This document shows, in pieces, positions 47,750 to 57,997 of a stretch of DNA of 64,000 nucleotides. The stretch is from Photobacterium profundum SS9 (GTDB lineage: Bacteria > Pseudomonadota > Gammaproteobacteria > Enterobacterales > Vibrionaceae). Below the pieces are notes generated by a model. The model saw only the letters and a list, made by a program, of their open reading frames with translations, searched no databases and was not told where the DNA came from. The stretch spans positions 1,395,440 to 1,459,439 of the forward strand of contig NC_006371.1 of NCBI RefSeq assembly GCF_000196255.1, read 5' to 3'. A program made the position numbers and the translations under genes. Positions within the stretch are counted from its first letter, which is position 1. Each line of letters opens with the position of its first letter.

Positions 47750-48001
47750 CTATGGTTTTGTGGCATTGTCATAGAGCCATTCGGCCTTCTCTCTGGAAAC
47801 AGCGGTATCAATTTCAATTTTACGCAGTGTTTTTGCGATGTCTTTCGTGTTTAACTCGAGCTGGTGGATGTGTTCAGCGTTCACTTTAATCTGGCGACTG
47901 TTCTCTCCATCGTAAAACGATGAATATGACACACTACCAAGAACTGCTACACCCGCGCTGATGGCCCCGACTAAAACGGTTATCCCTGCATGAAGAGTCA
48001 T
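47750..48001 (-). CDS. Small membrane protein of the lysis module
   Basis: 83 residues with an N-terminal hydrophobic helix (ITVLVGAISAGVAVLGSVSY, about 7-26) and a helical tail with heptads (AEHIHQLELNTKDIAKTLRK). Could be a spanin-like or second holin component. Next 370 bases (48002-48373) contain no gene I can support. Confidence 0.6.
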   Translation of the reverse strand: MTLHAGITVLVGAISAGVAVLGSVSYSSFYDGENSRQIKVNAEHIHQLELNTKDIAKTLRKIEIDTAVSREKAEWLYDNATKP

Positions 48002-48373
48002 GAACTACTCCTGTATGTATACACAGCAAACCTAACAGTAAAGGTAAATCATCACAAGAAAGTGATCGTGGTTTTGTAGAAAGGAATTAATCATTTATGA
48101 ATGAGTAAAAAAGTTAACTTACTATGGGGTAAAGATCAGTCAGCAGAGAGCTTGCTGAATCGAAGGTGGACAAAACCTTGTTGCGAACTTCATATTACAG
48201 AGTGAACTCGGATAACCTCAGCTACTGTAAAAACCTTCCAATCGCCTACAAAGTCATGGCAAATTTTACTCAGCCACTTCACCCCTAGCTAGAAACTAAA
48301 CCGCTCTTATCAAAAGCAAAATGAAAGACCTGACCGTATTCGTTTTATTACCTCTATTTTTCGCGCATTGACG

Positions 48374-48868
48374 TTAGTTCATTTTTGATACTGCGTGCTG
48401 ATCTACAATGAACGCGATCACTTCATCATTTAAGCAAGATTTACTGACATATTGGCGCTGTTTACCCATATGAAGGATAAACCCTAAATCGCTTTGTTTA
48501 AGTTGGTCGATTTCACTCCAGGCGATGCTACGGGTGTTTTTACCGCTTTTATAACTCACACCGTTAGAGTCAACCTGAAATACCACTCTGCTGCCAGAGC
48601 TCCTGCTGAATGTTTGTCGCCATAACCACCAGGTTCTCTTAAAATAAACACTTAACGCCTCAATAATACTCAAAACAATAAAGAACCAACCAACGTAACC
48701 GCTGGGTAATAGCTCAAATATTAATAAAACCACACCAAAAAGAAGAAAAAGTATTCCTTTTAAATAGGCTTTTGGAAATTTAGCAGGACGGCTAGTTTGA
48801 TCATAACACTCTGCAAAAAAGGTCTTGTCGAGGGTGTATTCTGTGGTGAAACCAAAATCTTTAGACAT
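48374..48868 (-). CDS. YcxB-like membrane protein
   Basis: 164 residues. Polar N-terminus, two adjacent helices (KGILFLLFGVVLLIFELL; GWFFIVLSIIEALSVYF, about 37-72) and a C-terminal domain with SNGVSYKSGKNTRSIAWSEI and EVIAFIVDQH, the YcxB pattern. Host-type gene inside the prophage span. Function unknown. Confidence 0.7.
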   Translation of the reverse strand: MSKDFGFTTEYTLDKTFFAECYDQTSRPAKFPKAYLKGILFLLFGVVLLIFELLPSGYVGWFFIVLSIIEALSVYFKRTWWLWRQTFSRSSGSRVVFQVDSNGVSYKSGKNTRSIAWSEIDQLKQSDLGFILHMGKQRQYVSKSCLNDEVIAFIVDQHAVSKMN

Positions 48869-49396
48869 ATGTGGCTACTTTAAGGTTTTCTTTGAATGAG
48901 TATCCCATGCTGCGATCTCGCAACTCGATTATTGTACAGCTTCTCGGTGCTTTTCTTTAGCTATTTTGATCCTCTTTTTTAAATCAAGAACACCGACAGG
49001 GTCTACTCTCGCCATAGCCAATTTGCTATCCAAATTGATACTAAATGATGCATATAAAGGTAAGACCAACCAACTAAAAACCTAGGCGTTCTGTAATGCT
49101 ATATGAAGCTGATAACTCGTTGAGGACAGCTGGTGCGCAAACATCAAAGGCTAGCTCCCTCAACAAGAAGCCGAGTATACGTACGCATCTTACACTTGAA
49201 TTGATTCGCCACTTTGCTAATACGTGGATTCCATATACAGAATACGACAGAATCGCTTGGTGATCACAAGCTAATCTGTAGTGGCTTAAAAGATAAATGG
49301 ACAAAAATGAGTCAGTGACGTTGCTAAATTAGTAACCCATGAATTAACTCTGGTATGGCAAAGTCATTTAACACACTGTCCAGTTTTGATGGTACA

Positions 49397-49620
49397 GCTC
49401 ACCCTTTAATGGGGTTGAACATGTTGATCACAACATCGATTTCAACCTTTCGAAGCGGGTAGGTTTCTATCAAGGTTGCCCATGCTTCATTTAAATTGAA
49501 AACGTGTTTGATGCTGTGGGAGCGGAAGGGCGACAGCATTCCGGTTATGTGGATGCGTACAACTTGACGTGTTTAGCGAAGACTATGTTCATTGCTGAGC
49601 CAGAGCAAACTCAAGAATAG
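49397..49620. pseudogene. Decayed gene fragments
   Basis: On the minus strand 49397-49505 reads HVFNLNEAWATLIETYPLRK through FNPIKG and stop; on the + strand 49505-49620 reads GYVDAYNLTCLAKTMFIAEP and stop. Neither has a start. Both look like real protein tails, so the 48.9-49.7 kb interval appears to be eroded DNA. Confidence 0.35.
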
Positions 49621-49675
49621 ACAATTATTGCGACACGGACTTTATGGCTTTACTATTGAGTCCGTGTTCTTGTAC

Positions 49676-50473
49676 TTACGTTGTTGTGTAGTAGTTTAAA
49701 GAAAAATTCCTTTCAGTCAGATATTCACTTGGTGTCGCCTGAGTATAATATTTAAAGTCTTTAATAAAATGCGGTTGATCATAGTAACCATGATCGAATG
49801 CAACTGTTATATATTGGTTTGAATGAGCCGCTAACAGCGTTTTTAGTGCCGATTGAAATCGTGCGGTTCGCTCAAAGTACTTTGCATCTACTCCCGTAAA
49901 TATTTTGAATTTTCGTTGAAATGTTCTCTCACTACATTTTAACTGGTTTTTGACTTCATTAATGCTGTCATTGTGATACTGGTAGTAAATCTTATCGATG
50001 GCCCATTGTAGTGCTGAGTCTTGATTTTTGATCTTAACCATTTGTTGTAGTAGCCATTGTTCTAGCAAGGTAACCTTCGCAATATCGCTTTTCGATTCAA
50101 CAAGCTGTATTAGCAAGTTAGAGGGTAATAAGTGACTTGTCGAGGAAATTTGATCTGATAGTTCAGTTAAAGGCAATCCAAATAGGGTGAAAAATCCAGC
50201 TGAGCGAAAACGTATTGAGAGTGTTTTTGTTATACCCGTTGGTTGAATCTGAATAAGTGATTTACGTGGGCAGATCACGATACAGTCATTAGAACGGAGT
50301 CGTGATTGTTGATTAGTTTGTATTATTAACGCATCCCCGAAGTTGAACAGCATTTCAACCCCGGTACCGGGCAGCATATCAGGGAGCGCAAAGGTATGAT
50401 TTTGATCCCAAAGCCAAAAGTGTGCGATATATGGGCTCAACTGATGGGCAGGTTTAATTTGTCGTGTATACAT
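49676..50473 (-). CDS. AraC-family regulator with DUF6597-like sensor
   Basis: 265 residues. The N-terminal part (YIAHFWLWDQNHTFALPDML, about 17-36) matches the beta-barrel sensor of this subgroup, and the C-terminal double HTH contains SINEVKNQLKCSERTFQRKF and a second HTH with YYDQPHFIKDFKYYTQATPS. Likely controls its neighbour (DUF6506) or itself. Start 50473 gives the usual N-terminus. Confidence 0.82.
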   Translation of the reverse strand: MYTRQIKPAHQLSPYIAHFWLWDQNHTFALPDMLPGTGVEMLFNFGDALIIQTNQQSRLRSNDCIVICPRKSLIQIQPTGITKTLSIRFRSAGFFTLFGLPLTELSDQISSTSHLLPSNLLIQLVESKSDIAKVTLLEQWLLQQMVKIKNQDSALQWAIDKIYYQYHNDSINEVKNQLKCSERTFQRKFKIFTGVDAKYFERTARFQSALKTLLAAHSNQYITVAFDHGYYDQPHFIKDFKYYTQATPSEYLTERNFSLNYYTTT

Positions 50474-50551
50474 GATTGCTATGTTTCCTACCACCTCTTG
50501 CGATCATAATGTCGGTTTTAGAGGTGGTGCTGTTGCTGTTTTATATGGGGA

Positions 50552-50860
50552 TCAGAATAACTCATCACCGCTGGAGAAGTCTAAACAAGGATGTTTATCA
50601 AAGCGTACAACACCCACATGTAATCGCTCATTGGCTGCCTTTACTACATCTGCGACCCCTTGATGACCAAACCCTCCACAGAGTTCAACCGCTTTAATAC
50701 CTTCTTCGACTAATAAGTCAATTAGCTTACAAGCTTGCTTATAATTTGAAACGGCAATGGTTTTTACGTGTACTTCTTCGGTACGTACCCAAGAATAATC
50801 ACGAGAGGGATCAGCTGCGGGTGCTACGAAAATAAAAGCGGCTTTAAAGATAGTCGACAT
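50552..50860 (-). CDS. DUF6506-like protein
   Basis: 102 residues starting KAAFIFVAPAADPSRDYSWV with CGGFGHQGVADV in the middle and ending SSGDELF, a pattern I associate with DUF6506 proteins. It is immediately upstream of the AraC gene on the same strand, a common pairing. Enzymatic role unknown. Confidence 0.65.
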   Translation of the reverse strand: MSTIFKAAFIFVAPAADPSRDYSWVRTEEVHVKTIAVSNYKQACKLIDLLVEEGIKAVELCGGFGHQGVADVVKAANERLHVGVVRFDKHPCLDFSSGDELF

Positions 50861-51180
50861 AATTGAGCTTCCTGTTTAATGTTGGAAGCGATAATACAAC
50901 TGGGTGATTTTTGTATATTGTATAAATCCGTCATCTTGCGATAATAAAGCCGCACAAACGGTCTTCCTTCAATCAAGTGGTGAATCAGTATTCAACTTTG
51001 ATGGTCACCTGAGAACGATCGTTTTGGATTACTTTTGGGAGTTTCCGAGCGAGTATCTAATCAATAATTGCGCTATCGCCACATTAGCTTAAATATCACA
51101 AATCGACATTAACAGCCTGTGAATGAGCAAACACACTAACAAAGAAAGGGGCAAAAACGTGTTTCAAGTTGGCCTAGTTA

Positions 51181-51624
51181 ATGTCCGGAAATGGCACAGA
51201 ATTACCGCCTTTAGCAACTAAATCTCTACTACGTTCTGCCCCTGATAGTGATAAAATCTCCGCATCAGAATTAACGAGAAACTCTATGTTTATCCATCAT
51301 GTTAACGGCATCGACTGGCTGGTGATTACAGCTTTTGAAGAACTGAAAACTATATTTATCGAAGAAGCCGGTGCGATCCCCTTTTGCTTCTCTACCGCCA
51401 GCGAATTGAACCTGATTGATCAAGCCAAGCGCACTTATGGATATTTGCCTACACTCAGCGGCGTAATCACCGATACCGGCACTTTTCAAAGCCAGGATAA
51501 CGAAGAAGATTTGAACCCACAGCTTGCCTGCCTAGTTGAGGGGCGTGGTCGGGTGTTTATCTATTACGACGGCTTTGTTGCTTTTGTGGATGACGAGCAA
51601 ACCTTTATTACCCGAATGGACTGA
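51181..51624 (+). CDS. Unknown soluble protein
   Basis: 147 residues, no signal or helix. C-terminal part is beta-rich (ACLVEGRGRVFIYYDGFVAFV). The first 25 residues look unstructured, so the true start may be the Met at about residue 37. No family recognised. Downstream 51625-51991 shows no gene. Confidence 0.45.
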   Translation: MSGNGTELPPLATKSLLRSAPDSDKISASELTRNSMFIHHVNGIDWLVITAFEELKTIFIEEAGAIPFCFSTASELNLIDQAKRTYGYLPTLSGVITDTGTFQSQDNEEDLNPQLACLVEGRGRVFIYYDGFVAFVDDEQTFITRMD

Positions 51625-51991
51625 AAATTATTCAGTAAGTTGAAATCGGCGAATTGGCATCCCTAGCCGTTCATCCGCAAGCGTTTCGTTTCTTAACAGG
51701 GTGCGAATTGAATGGAGTCGGATCCTAGCTTCAATAAGAAAAGCAATGCTGCGGTTAACTGGCTAGCTGTATCCCTAGCAAGAAATGGGGCATTATTGAG
51801 TGTTCGAGTTAAATCTGATCACATACTTATTGTTCGATTTCTGGTATTGAGAGTAATAGCAAATGTTTAAGCGCAGAGGCGTTGAGAAGCCAGTTTTGAT
51901 GCCTAATCTATGAGTTTACCGTAATGGGCATAATAAGCACTTCAAATCTCCCTAATGTTTTGAAAAGATTCCATATATCAAGGGGAAATCT

Positions 51992-52144
51992 ATGGGTACG
52001 ATATTAGGATTCATTATTTTAGCTATCATCGCTTATTTTATAAAAAAGCGCTATGGCTTAACTATGACTAAATTCTTCGAGAAAAAAATAGCTGAGCATA
52101 ACCAAAAGAAAAAAAAGAAAGAAGAAAAGAAAAATCGATATTAA
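51992..52144 (+). CDS. Small membrane protein with lysine-rich tail
   Basis: 50 residues: a single helix (TILGFIILAIIAYFI, residues 3-17) followed by a highly basic tail with KKKKK and EEKK. AGGGG lies seven bases before the ATG. The form resembles small phage or stress membrane proteins. 52145-52684 holds no gene I trust. Confidence 0.5.
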   Translation: MGTILGFIILAIIAYFIKKRYGLTMTKFFEKKIAEHNQKKKKKEEKKNRY

Positions 52145-52684
52145 ACAATATTCCCATACAATGCTCCATGAATGAAAGCCTGTCACTAACGACCTTAGTG
52201 TTGTGTTCTAAACCGACAAGCACGATTAGAAATGTATCGTAAAATCACATGAACAGCATGTGAGTGAGCTTTGGCTCTAAATGGTTTTGGGGCAAAAGCT
52301 TGTTAGCTAATTCCAATAGTTAGGTTCAGGACATAACTAGTAATAGTATTTACTCAAGAAACATCGATGCACATTGCGTCAGTTAACGCCTTAGTTAGCA
52401 GCCGATGAAAGAGATCGGCTGAATTGACGGCTAAAAATAGACACCAAAAGTTTTTAGGGGACGTAACAATAGAAGACCACTCCTCTATCTCAATTCTTCG
52501 GCATAACTCGCTGATCGAAATCGCTACTAACTCAAAAATCCGCATTAACCACCCTTCAGACGGCCAAGTCGCTTTTGCTCTTAATTAGATGACAAAAGCT
52601 CTGATTTTGATTTGTTAACCATCAAATCATGTCAAAGCTGAATTGATAACATGATCAATATCATATGCATTGATATTTGTAATG

Positions 52685-52810
52685 AACTTTCAGGCACATC
52701 ATGTATTATTTATTGTACATAACGAGCTAAAATAGCAGGCAGTAAGCGTTAAGGAGCTTAGTGTGGTGTTTTACCCTACTAAATCGGCTATTTAACGTAA
52801 TAGGTATAAT
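52685..52810. repeat. Entry junction repeat A, copy 2
   Basis: Gap-free match to 2015-2140 (constant offset). Differences include loss of the CCTGC arm (CCTAC here). Ends 27 bases before the TTG of the HEPN-STAND gene. Confidence 0.75.
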
Positions 52811-52837
52811 CTACATCGTTAATTTAAGGAACATGCA

Positions 52838-53440
52838 TTGGCCAGTAATCTCAAAAGAAAAACGGCAATGGTTCTTCATGAACTTGAAGAGTCACTAGGT
52901 AACTTTATTCTTGATCATGGTGGTGTCGAATCTCTAAATTCAAATTCAATTGAAAGTATTTATAAGCGTGAAGCCGATAAAGGAAGAAGCTTTAATGTCG
53001 ACTCTATCAATGATGTAGTAGAAGCAACATACTTAGATGAACTTTTTCGTTTTGCTTTAGATATAGCGAAAGATAGCAGTTTAAGTGATAAGATTAATTA
53101 TCTATATTCTCTTTTTCACCATTTTGATATCTGTGAAGTGCGAAACGCTATTTCACATCCAAACAGACCATTTTGGGACTGTTATTGGTATCGTGTTGCT
53201 GCTGTAGCTAGTGATCCAGTCAATGAAATATTAGGATTATCATCTGTTAAAAAAGCTCTTGTATCAGCAGAAAGAAATATTATCGATGAACCACCTGAAG
53301 AGTGGTTAAACAAGGTTATTTGGCAAATTCCGAATAACTTACCATCTAACTTTGAGCATGGTGTTACTGGCCTGATTGGTAGACAAAAGGAACTCACCGA
53401 GCTTAATAAGCTCATAACCATAGGTATCTACACAGATTGA
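52838..53440 (+). pseudogene. HEPN-STAND gene, 5' part (split by an insertion)
   Basis: N-terminal 194 codons of a gene that, with the insertion and one target copy removed, would encode 905 residues in frame with 54827-56963. An all-helical region includes RNAISH at residues 102-107, the R-X4-H motif of HEPN ribonucleases (context EVRNAISHPNRPF). GLIGRQKELTELNKLI at the end is the usual lead into a STAND NTPase. TTG start with AAGGA upstream. The last six codons come from the insertion. Whether the truncated HEPN piece is still made or active is unknown. Confidence 0.8.
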
Positions 53441-54818
53441 GCAAAAAACGAACTGGCTATTTGCCTCATCGCGTTTATCTCATCCATGGTGTAGGTATCT
53501 AGTACTTCACACATTTGTAGGAAAACCCATAGTCCCGCAAGCAGTGATGGCTGAGTGACAGGCTTTGTTCGCTTAGTTAAACGACCACTCAGCTTAACCA
53601 AAAAACCTTTAAATTCATTAGCTTCATCCGAGCTGTCCGAATAAAGCTTAAATATCAACGTCGTTGCAACACTGGCTGTGATCAGACGCTTTAATATTGA
53701 CTCCGCAGTAGTTTGCTGCCATTTTTCTAACTGATGACCATCTGACTTCAATAACTTAAACCAAGATTCAATATTCCAGCGATGGCAATACCACGTTGCG
53801 ATCTCTGTTGCATCAACATCCAACACGTTAGACAGCAGATACCATCTTGCTAGCTCTTTACCTTCATCATCCGTGACTAGGCTCATAACAAAGCGACAGG
53901 TGGGCGCCGCTGACGCGAGCTTTTCTGATTTCCGGTGTAACTCAACAGTCGTTTCACCAACAAACAAATAGCCCTCTTTACCTCGAAGAGAAATAACACC
54001 TTTCAAGTCTGGGGAGATTGTTCGACTGATGATTTCAGCCGTTTTAAACTGACCTTCGTGACGGAACGTTGAGCCTTTTTTAGTTCGAGTTAGCCAGTGA
54101 ACTGAGCCTAAACGTCTTAAGTCTTTCGCTGAATCTGCTTCTCTATCAACAACATGCACCAGGGGCTTGTCTAAATCTAATTGTTCTTGCCAATGAATGC
54201 TGTCAAAGAGTGAATCTAGGTGACTTTGCTTGGGTTGTAACTCTTGGCTTCGGCATTGATAAATACCGTTGCTTGTCAGTAAGTTAAGACCTGCTGGAGC
54301 AATGGGTGCGCCAGTATTTGCGTCTACCAATAAAGACGCTTGCAGTTCGTAGCCAACATCGAGAGCGTGTGACATCTTAGTTTTATCTAACTTACTATGA
54401 TGTTTAGCGAAATTGATATGGCACCAATCATGAGCCATTAATACATATCGACTTTGACTTTCTTTCACACCAGAACGAGCAAGACCCAGCATCGGGCCAC
54501 TTAGCATAGGAAAAGTCACATCCTCATTATGATAAAAACGCCATGTTGCTTGTGTCGATGCCCATGATTGTGTGTGGTGGCGAAGAGATTTTACACCTGG
54601 TGCATTGCTAGAATTAACTGTCATGTGTTCCATTATAAGGGTCTGATAACGCTTAGATAATCTTGATTCAAGGATACAGGGTAATTGATGTTGTTCAAAA
54701 AGAGTCATCGTCAATACTAATGAAATGAAAGTTAACTCTCTTGATCGTTGATCCTTAGATCAGTTCCCTTCTCTTGGCCGATTGGTTAATTTGTAACCAT
54801 TTTGTGTAGATACCTATG
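53419..54818 (-). mobile_element. IS4-family insertion sequence, 1400 bp
   Basis: Ends are perfect 16-bp inverted repeats, CATAGGTATCTACACA at 53419-53434 and its complement at 54803-54818. An 8-bp direct repeat CTCATAAC flanks it (53411-53418 and 54819-54826), a clear target duplication. One intact transposase gene inside. The precise duplication marks a recent single insertion. Confidence 0.92.
53428..54714 (-). CDS. IS4-family DDE transposase (Tn5/IS50-like group)
   Basis: 428 residues, full length. Catalytic Asp in LMAHDWCHIN, Asp in HVVDREADS, and the Y-R-E-K signature Y-x2-R-x3-E-x6-K within WYCHRWNIESWFKLLK (about residues 318-333). N-terminal SWASTQATWRFYHNEDVTFP is typical of this group. 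The stop lies ten bases from the left IS end. Confidence 0.92.
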   Translation of the reverse strand: MTMTLFEQHQLPCILESRLSKRYQTLIMEHMTVNSSNAPGVKSLRHHTQSWASTQATWRFYHNEDVTFPMLSGPMLGLARSGVKESQSRYVLMAHDWCHINFAKHHSKLDKTKMSHALDVGYELQASLLVDANTGAPIAPAGLNLLTSNGIYQCRSQELQPKQSHLDSLFDSIHWQEQLDLDKPLVHVVDREADSAKDLRRLGSVHWLTRTKKGSTFRHEGQFKTAEIISRTISPDLKGVISLRGKEGYLFVGETTVELHRKSEKLASAAPTCRFVMSLVTDDEGKELARWYLLSNVLDVDATEIATWYCHRWNIESWFKLLKSDGHQLEKWQQTTAESILKRLITASVATTLIFKLYSDSSDEANEFKGFLVKLSGRLTKRTKPVTQPSLLAGLWVFLQMCEVLDTYTMDEINAMRQIASSFFAQSV

Positions 54819-56963
54819 CTCATAACAAACCAGCGCGTTAATACTATTGCTTTAGTTGCTCCTGGCGGGATAGGTAAAACAGCTTTAGCTTTGGATTTGC
54901 TAAATAATTTGGTTTCTTCACCTATCTATTCGAAATACGTTGATGTTGTTTTATTTACAACAATGAAAACAGAGAAGCTAACAGCGAACGGCGTTATATC
55001 ATTGGACTCAATTGAAACTATTTCAGAACTGAAAAATTCAATTCTTTTATCAATTAATAACGTCTTTGACGAAAGTTATGACTCTTTTGATTTTGCAGTT
55101 AATGCCCATCAAAGTGATAAAGTATTACTGTGTTTAGATAATTTAGAGACTCTATTAAGAGATAATCCTGATAGCTTTGATGAACTCAATCAATCATTAC
55201 CAGCTAATTGGAAAGTATTAGTTACCAGTCGAGTCGCGATTTCAAATGCCACTATTCTAAGTCTTGATGGTCTTAAGAAAAAATCAGCGGTGCATTTGGC
55301 TCGTACATATGTAACTAAACGTGGCGGTTCACCCTTGGCACTAGATTCTTATGCCACCTTATCAAAAGATTGTCACTTTAACCCTTTAGCAATAAGATTA
55401 ACTCTTGATTTATTATTAACGGGTAAGGCTTTACCTGATTCCATTAATGTTGCAAATCGTGAAATAGCTGAGTTTTCATATAATAATTTAATTGAAGTTT
55501 TGGACAATAAATCAATTGAAGTTCTTGAAGCTATCTTTGTTGATGACAATTCATCGAGGTTGTCACTTTGTGAGATTTTAGGCATGTCTTTAGATGAAAT
55601 ATCACCGGCAATTGGTGAATTAACTAGAACAAGCTTAATTTCAAGGAATTCATCCGAAGATGGTGAGTTTTATAGTTTGAGTACCTCTGTTAAAGAGTTA
55701 CTTGTAATTTCACCTAGAAATATTAGCATCAGAAACTCAGTTCAAGAAAAAATAAACAAAAGACGACTTTTATCAAAAGAAATTGACATAACTCAAAATG
55801 AAAAAGAAATAAAGTCATGGCATGTTGCCTTTATTCCAAGTGATACAACTGAAAGTCTAAAAATAATCGTAAAAGAAGTTAACAGTAAGTTGATGCGTTC
55901 AAGAAGTTCCACTAACTTATCTGTTGACCTTTATCGAAGATTACGTGAAATGACATTTATTTATGAGGGTAGTTTTTTATTCCATCGAACTATTGCAAGA
56001 GTCCTTGAAACTTTAAAAGATATGAATTCAGCTGAAGGACATTATAAACAAGCATTAGCACTTAATCCCTTGGATGTTGCTTCGAGTTATTTACTTGCTC
56101 AGTTGTATCAATATACTAAGAAACATGATCAAGCTTATCTTATATATAATGAGCTAGTTGAGCGAGGTATAGTTAATCATAATAGTCCAGATCAGTTGCA
56201 ATTGAGTGAGAATATTTATAATGGCTATTTTTCCAACCAAATCTTTCTAGGCCGTTATGAAGACGTTTTAGAACAAACAAAAGAATGGAAAACAAGCCCA
56301 TACAGGCGGTCCTTCGGCACTTATAGAGCAAGTGCATGGAAAAGGAAAATGGAAAATATTGTCGAAAGTGACCCTAAAGCTGTTGTAGAAGCTTTAAATA
56401 GCGCCTCACAGATACTATCTGACATTTTTACAAATGATGGATACTTTAATAGAGCTTGTTTTATTGCCAAAAAGGTTTTAGAAGAAGTTGAGTATTGTTT
56501 TTCTCGATACGAATATGCAAAAAAATTTAGTATTGAAGGTTTGAAATTATTAAATTTATTTGATAAGTACTTATTAGAAATAATTGAAGGTGATAAAAAA
56601 TTCGATTATGAACTTATTAAGCAACTATCTAATATTAACATTCAAGGCAATCCATTCCAGTCAGGAAAATGGACTCGTATGTTTAATAACGAAAGTGATT
56701 TTGATTGCTCTGATTTGGAAACCCAAAATATAGATGGTCTTTTAACTGTAAGGATACATCATAGACCCAAAGAACGAGCCAGCTTCCTCTTTGCTAAATG
56801 TTCTGAAAATCAAGATTATTTCTTACATTTTGATAAATTTATTTCTAACAATTGGAAAGATTGGTGTAAATTATCTATTGGTCAACAAATCAGAATTCTT
56901 CCTGACTCTAACCCAGCATTAAAAAATAAAGCCATTTGTGCAAATGAAATTCACTTAATTTGA
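54816..56963 (+). pseudogene. HEPN-STAND gene, 3' part: NTPase, TPR and cold-shock-like domain
   Basis: 715 codons open. The ATG here is made by the end of the insertion (ATG at 54816-54818). Walker A APGGIGKT, Walker B VLLCLDN and the STAND sensor VTSR are at about residues 15-22, 103-109 and 137-139. Then comes a helical winged region, TPR-like repeats (EGHYKQALALNPLDVASSYL, about 410-450), and a C-terminal stretch (about 650-715) with CSENQDYFLHFDKF and LSIGQQIRI that fits a cold-shock OB fold. In the intact gene this would be a HEPN effector controlled by a STAND switch. Confidence 0.8.
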
Positions 56964-56971
56964 TAGTAGCC

Positions 56972-57079
56972 CCCCGTCTAGTAATACGGGGGGAAAGGTT
57001 TGGCATACACTGACAACCAACACCAAACTTTCGTTCAGTTATGATATATACGATCTTAGATCGTTGAATAAAATGTTAG
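56972..57079. repeat. Junction repeat B, copy 2
   Basis: CCCCGTCTAGTAATACGGGG then GGAAAGGTTTGGCATACACT, and at the other end ACGATC-TTA-GATCGT with TTGAATAAAATGTTA, as at 2812-2930. Immediately follows the STAND gene stop. Confidence 0.75.
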
Positions 57080-57105
57080 TACTTTTATATAATTATGAGG
57101 TTTAT

Positions 57106-57882
57106 ATGGAATTTAGTGAGTTTCTTAATCAAATATTTCTACCTTACGGTGGCACATCCGTAGTAGTTGTGGCTATAGCTGGGTTTATTGGGAAGATAAT
57201 TAGTAAGAATATAATAAACGGTGAGTTGGCAAAACATAAATTAGAATTGGAGAGTTTGAAATCAAAAAACACTCTAAAATTAGAAGTAATGAAACAAGAC
57301 TATAATCAGAAAATTGAATTTCAAAAAATAGAAAGCACAAGAAGCTTGGAGAGCGTAAAAAACGACCTGCAAAAAGAAATAATGAAACATGAAGTATACA
57401 CATCAATTTCAAAGGAAAAGTATCAAGAGTTATTTCAATTGAGAATTGAATTATATGGTAAATTTCTTAAGTTAAAAAAGGAAATTGATGATTCTATTCT
57501 TGATAATGCTGAATATTTTGAGTTTCAAGATGAAGACCCAAAACCTTTTACATCGTTAGTTGAAAAAATCAACGAGGCATCTCGCGAAAACCCTATGCTC
57601 ATGTCTAATGAGCTAGCAAAATTATCCTCTGAATTGTATGAAAAATCTTCACGTGTATTTTCAGATGCTAAGGTTAGTGTTGCTTACGCTGAGCAGAATA
57701 TGTACGGACAAGATAGTCCACAATACGAAGTTCTAATGGAGGCAGAGGATAGTGAGTTGAGAAAAATGCACCGCGAATGTGGTGATATCTACAATAGGTG
57801 GTTTGTTCAATTGGAACTCGATGTTTCTAGGATTAGGTCGATTCTGGACATAACAAATGACTTCTTGGGTGAAAAGTACTAA
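57106..57882 (+). CDS. Membrane-anchored coiled-coil protein, island 2
   Basis: 258 residues. One transmembrane helix (TSVVVVAIAGFIGKIISKNI, about 16-35) and then a long coiled coil (about 38-110, ELAKHKLELESLKSKNTLKL), followed by a helical domain. Start 57106 is favoured by GAGG six bases upstream; the frame continues up to 57064. Single-helix plus coil proteins are frequent partners in defence loci, but no family is recognised. The stop lies inside the next attC R'' box. Confidence 0.65.
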   Translation: MEFSEFLNQIFLPYGGTSVVVVAIAGFIGKIISKNIINGELAKHKLELESLKSKNTLKLEVMKQDYNQKIEFQKIESTRSLESVKNDLQKEIMKHEVYTSISKEKYQELFQLRIELYGKFLKLKKEIDDSILDNAEYFEFQDEDPKPFTSLVEKINEASRENPMLMSNELAKLSSELYEKSSRVFSDAKVSVAYAEQNMYGQDSPQYEVLMEAEDSELRKMHRECGDIYNRWFVQLELDVSRIRSILDITNDFLGEKY

Positions 57883-57981
57883 CAAAAACATCAAGGTGAC
57901 GCTTTACACTCGGCGGTTTTGGTATGGAGTTCGGTGCGCTTGGTGAGTTCAGCGTGGCGCACCTTATGTTAGGCGTTAAGT
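57877..57981 (+). other. attC recombination site, island 2
   Basis: TACTAAC at the left and GTTAGGC plus GTTAAGT at the right. AAGGTG (57893-57898) pairs with CACCTT (57960-57965). The core ATCAAGGTGACGCTTTACAC parallels the attC at 3546-3645, the same position in island 1. Confidence 0.8.
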
Positions 57982-57997
57982 TTCTAGTTGAGGTCAT

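Noticed and set aside
49074..49304. 76-codon minus-strand frame
   Set aside because: No ribosome site and no domain; surrounding DNA appears eroded.
50904..51092. 62-codon + strand frame
   Set aside because: No start signal or recognised pattern; probably chance in A+T-rich DNA.
52354..52545. 63-codon minus-strand frame
   Set aside because: Weak start and unclear composition; could be a gene scrap but cannot be supported.
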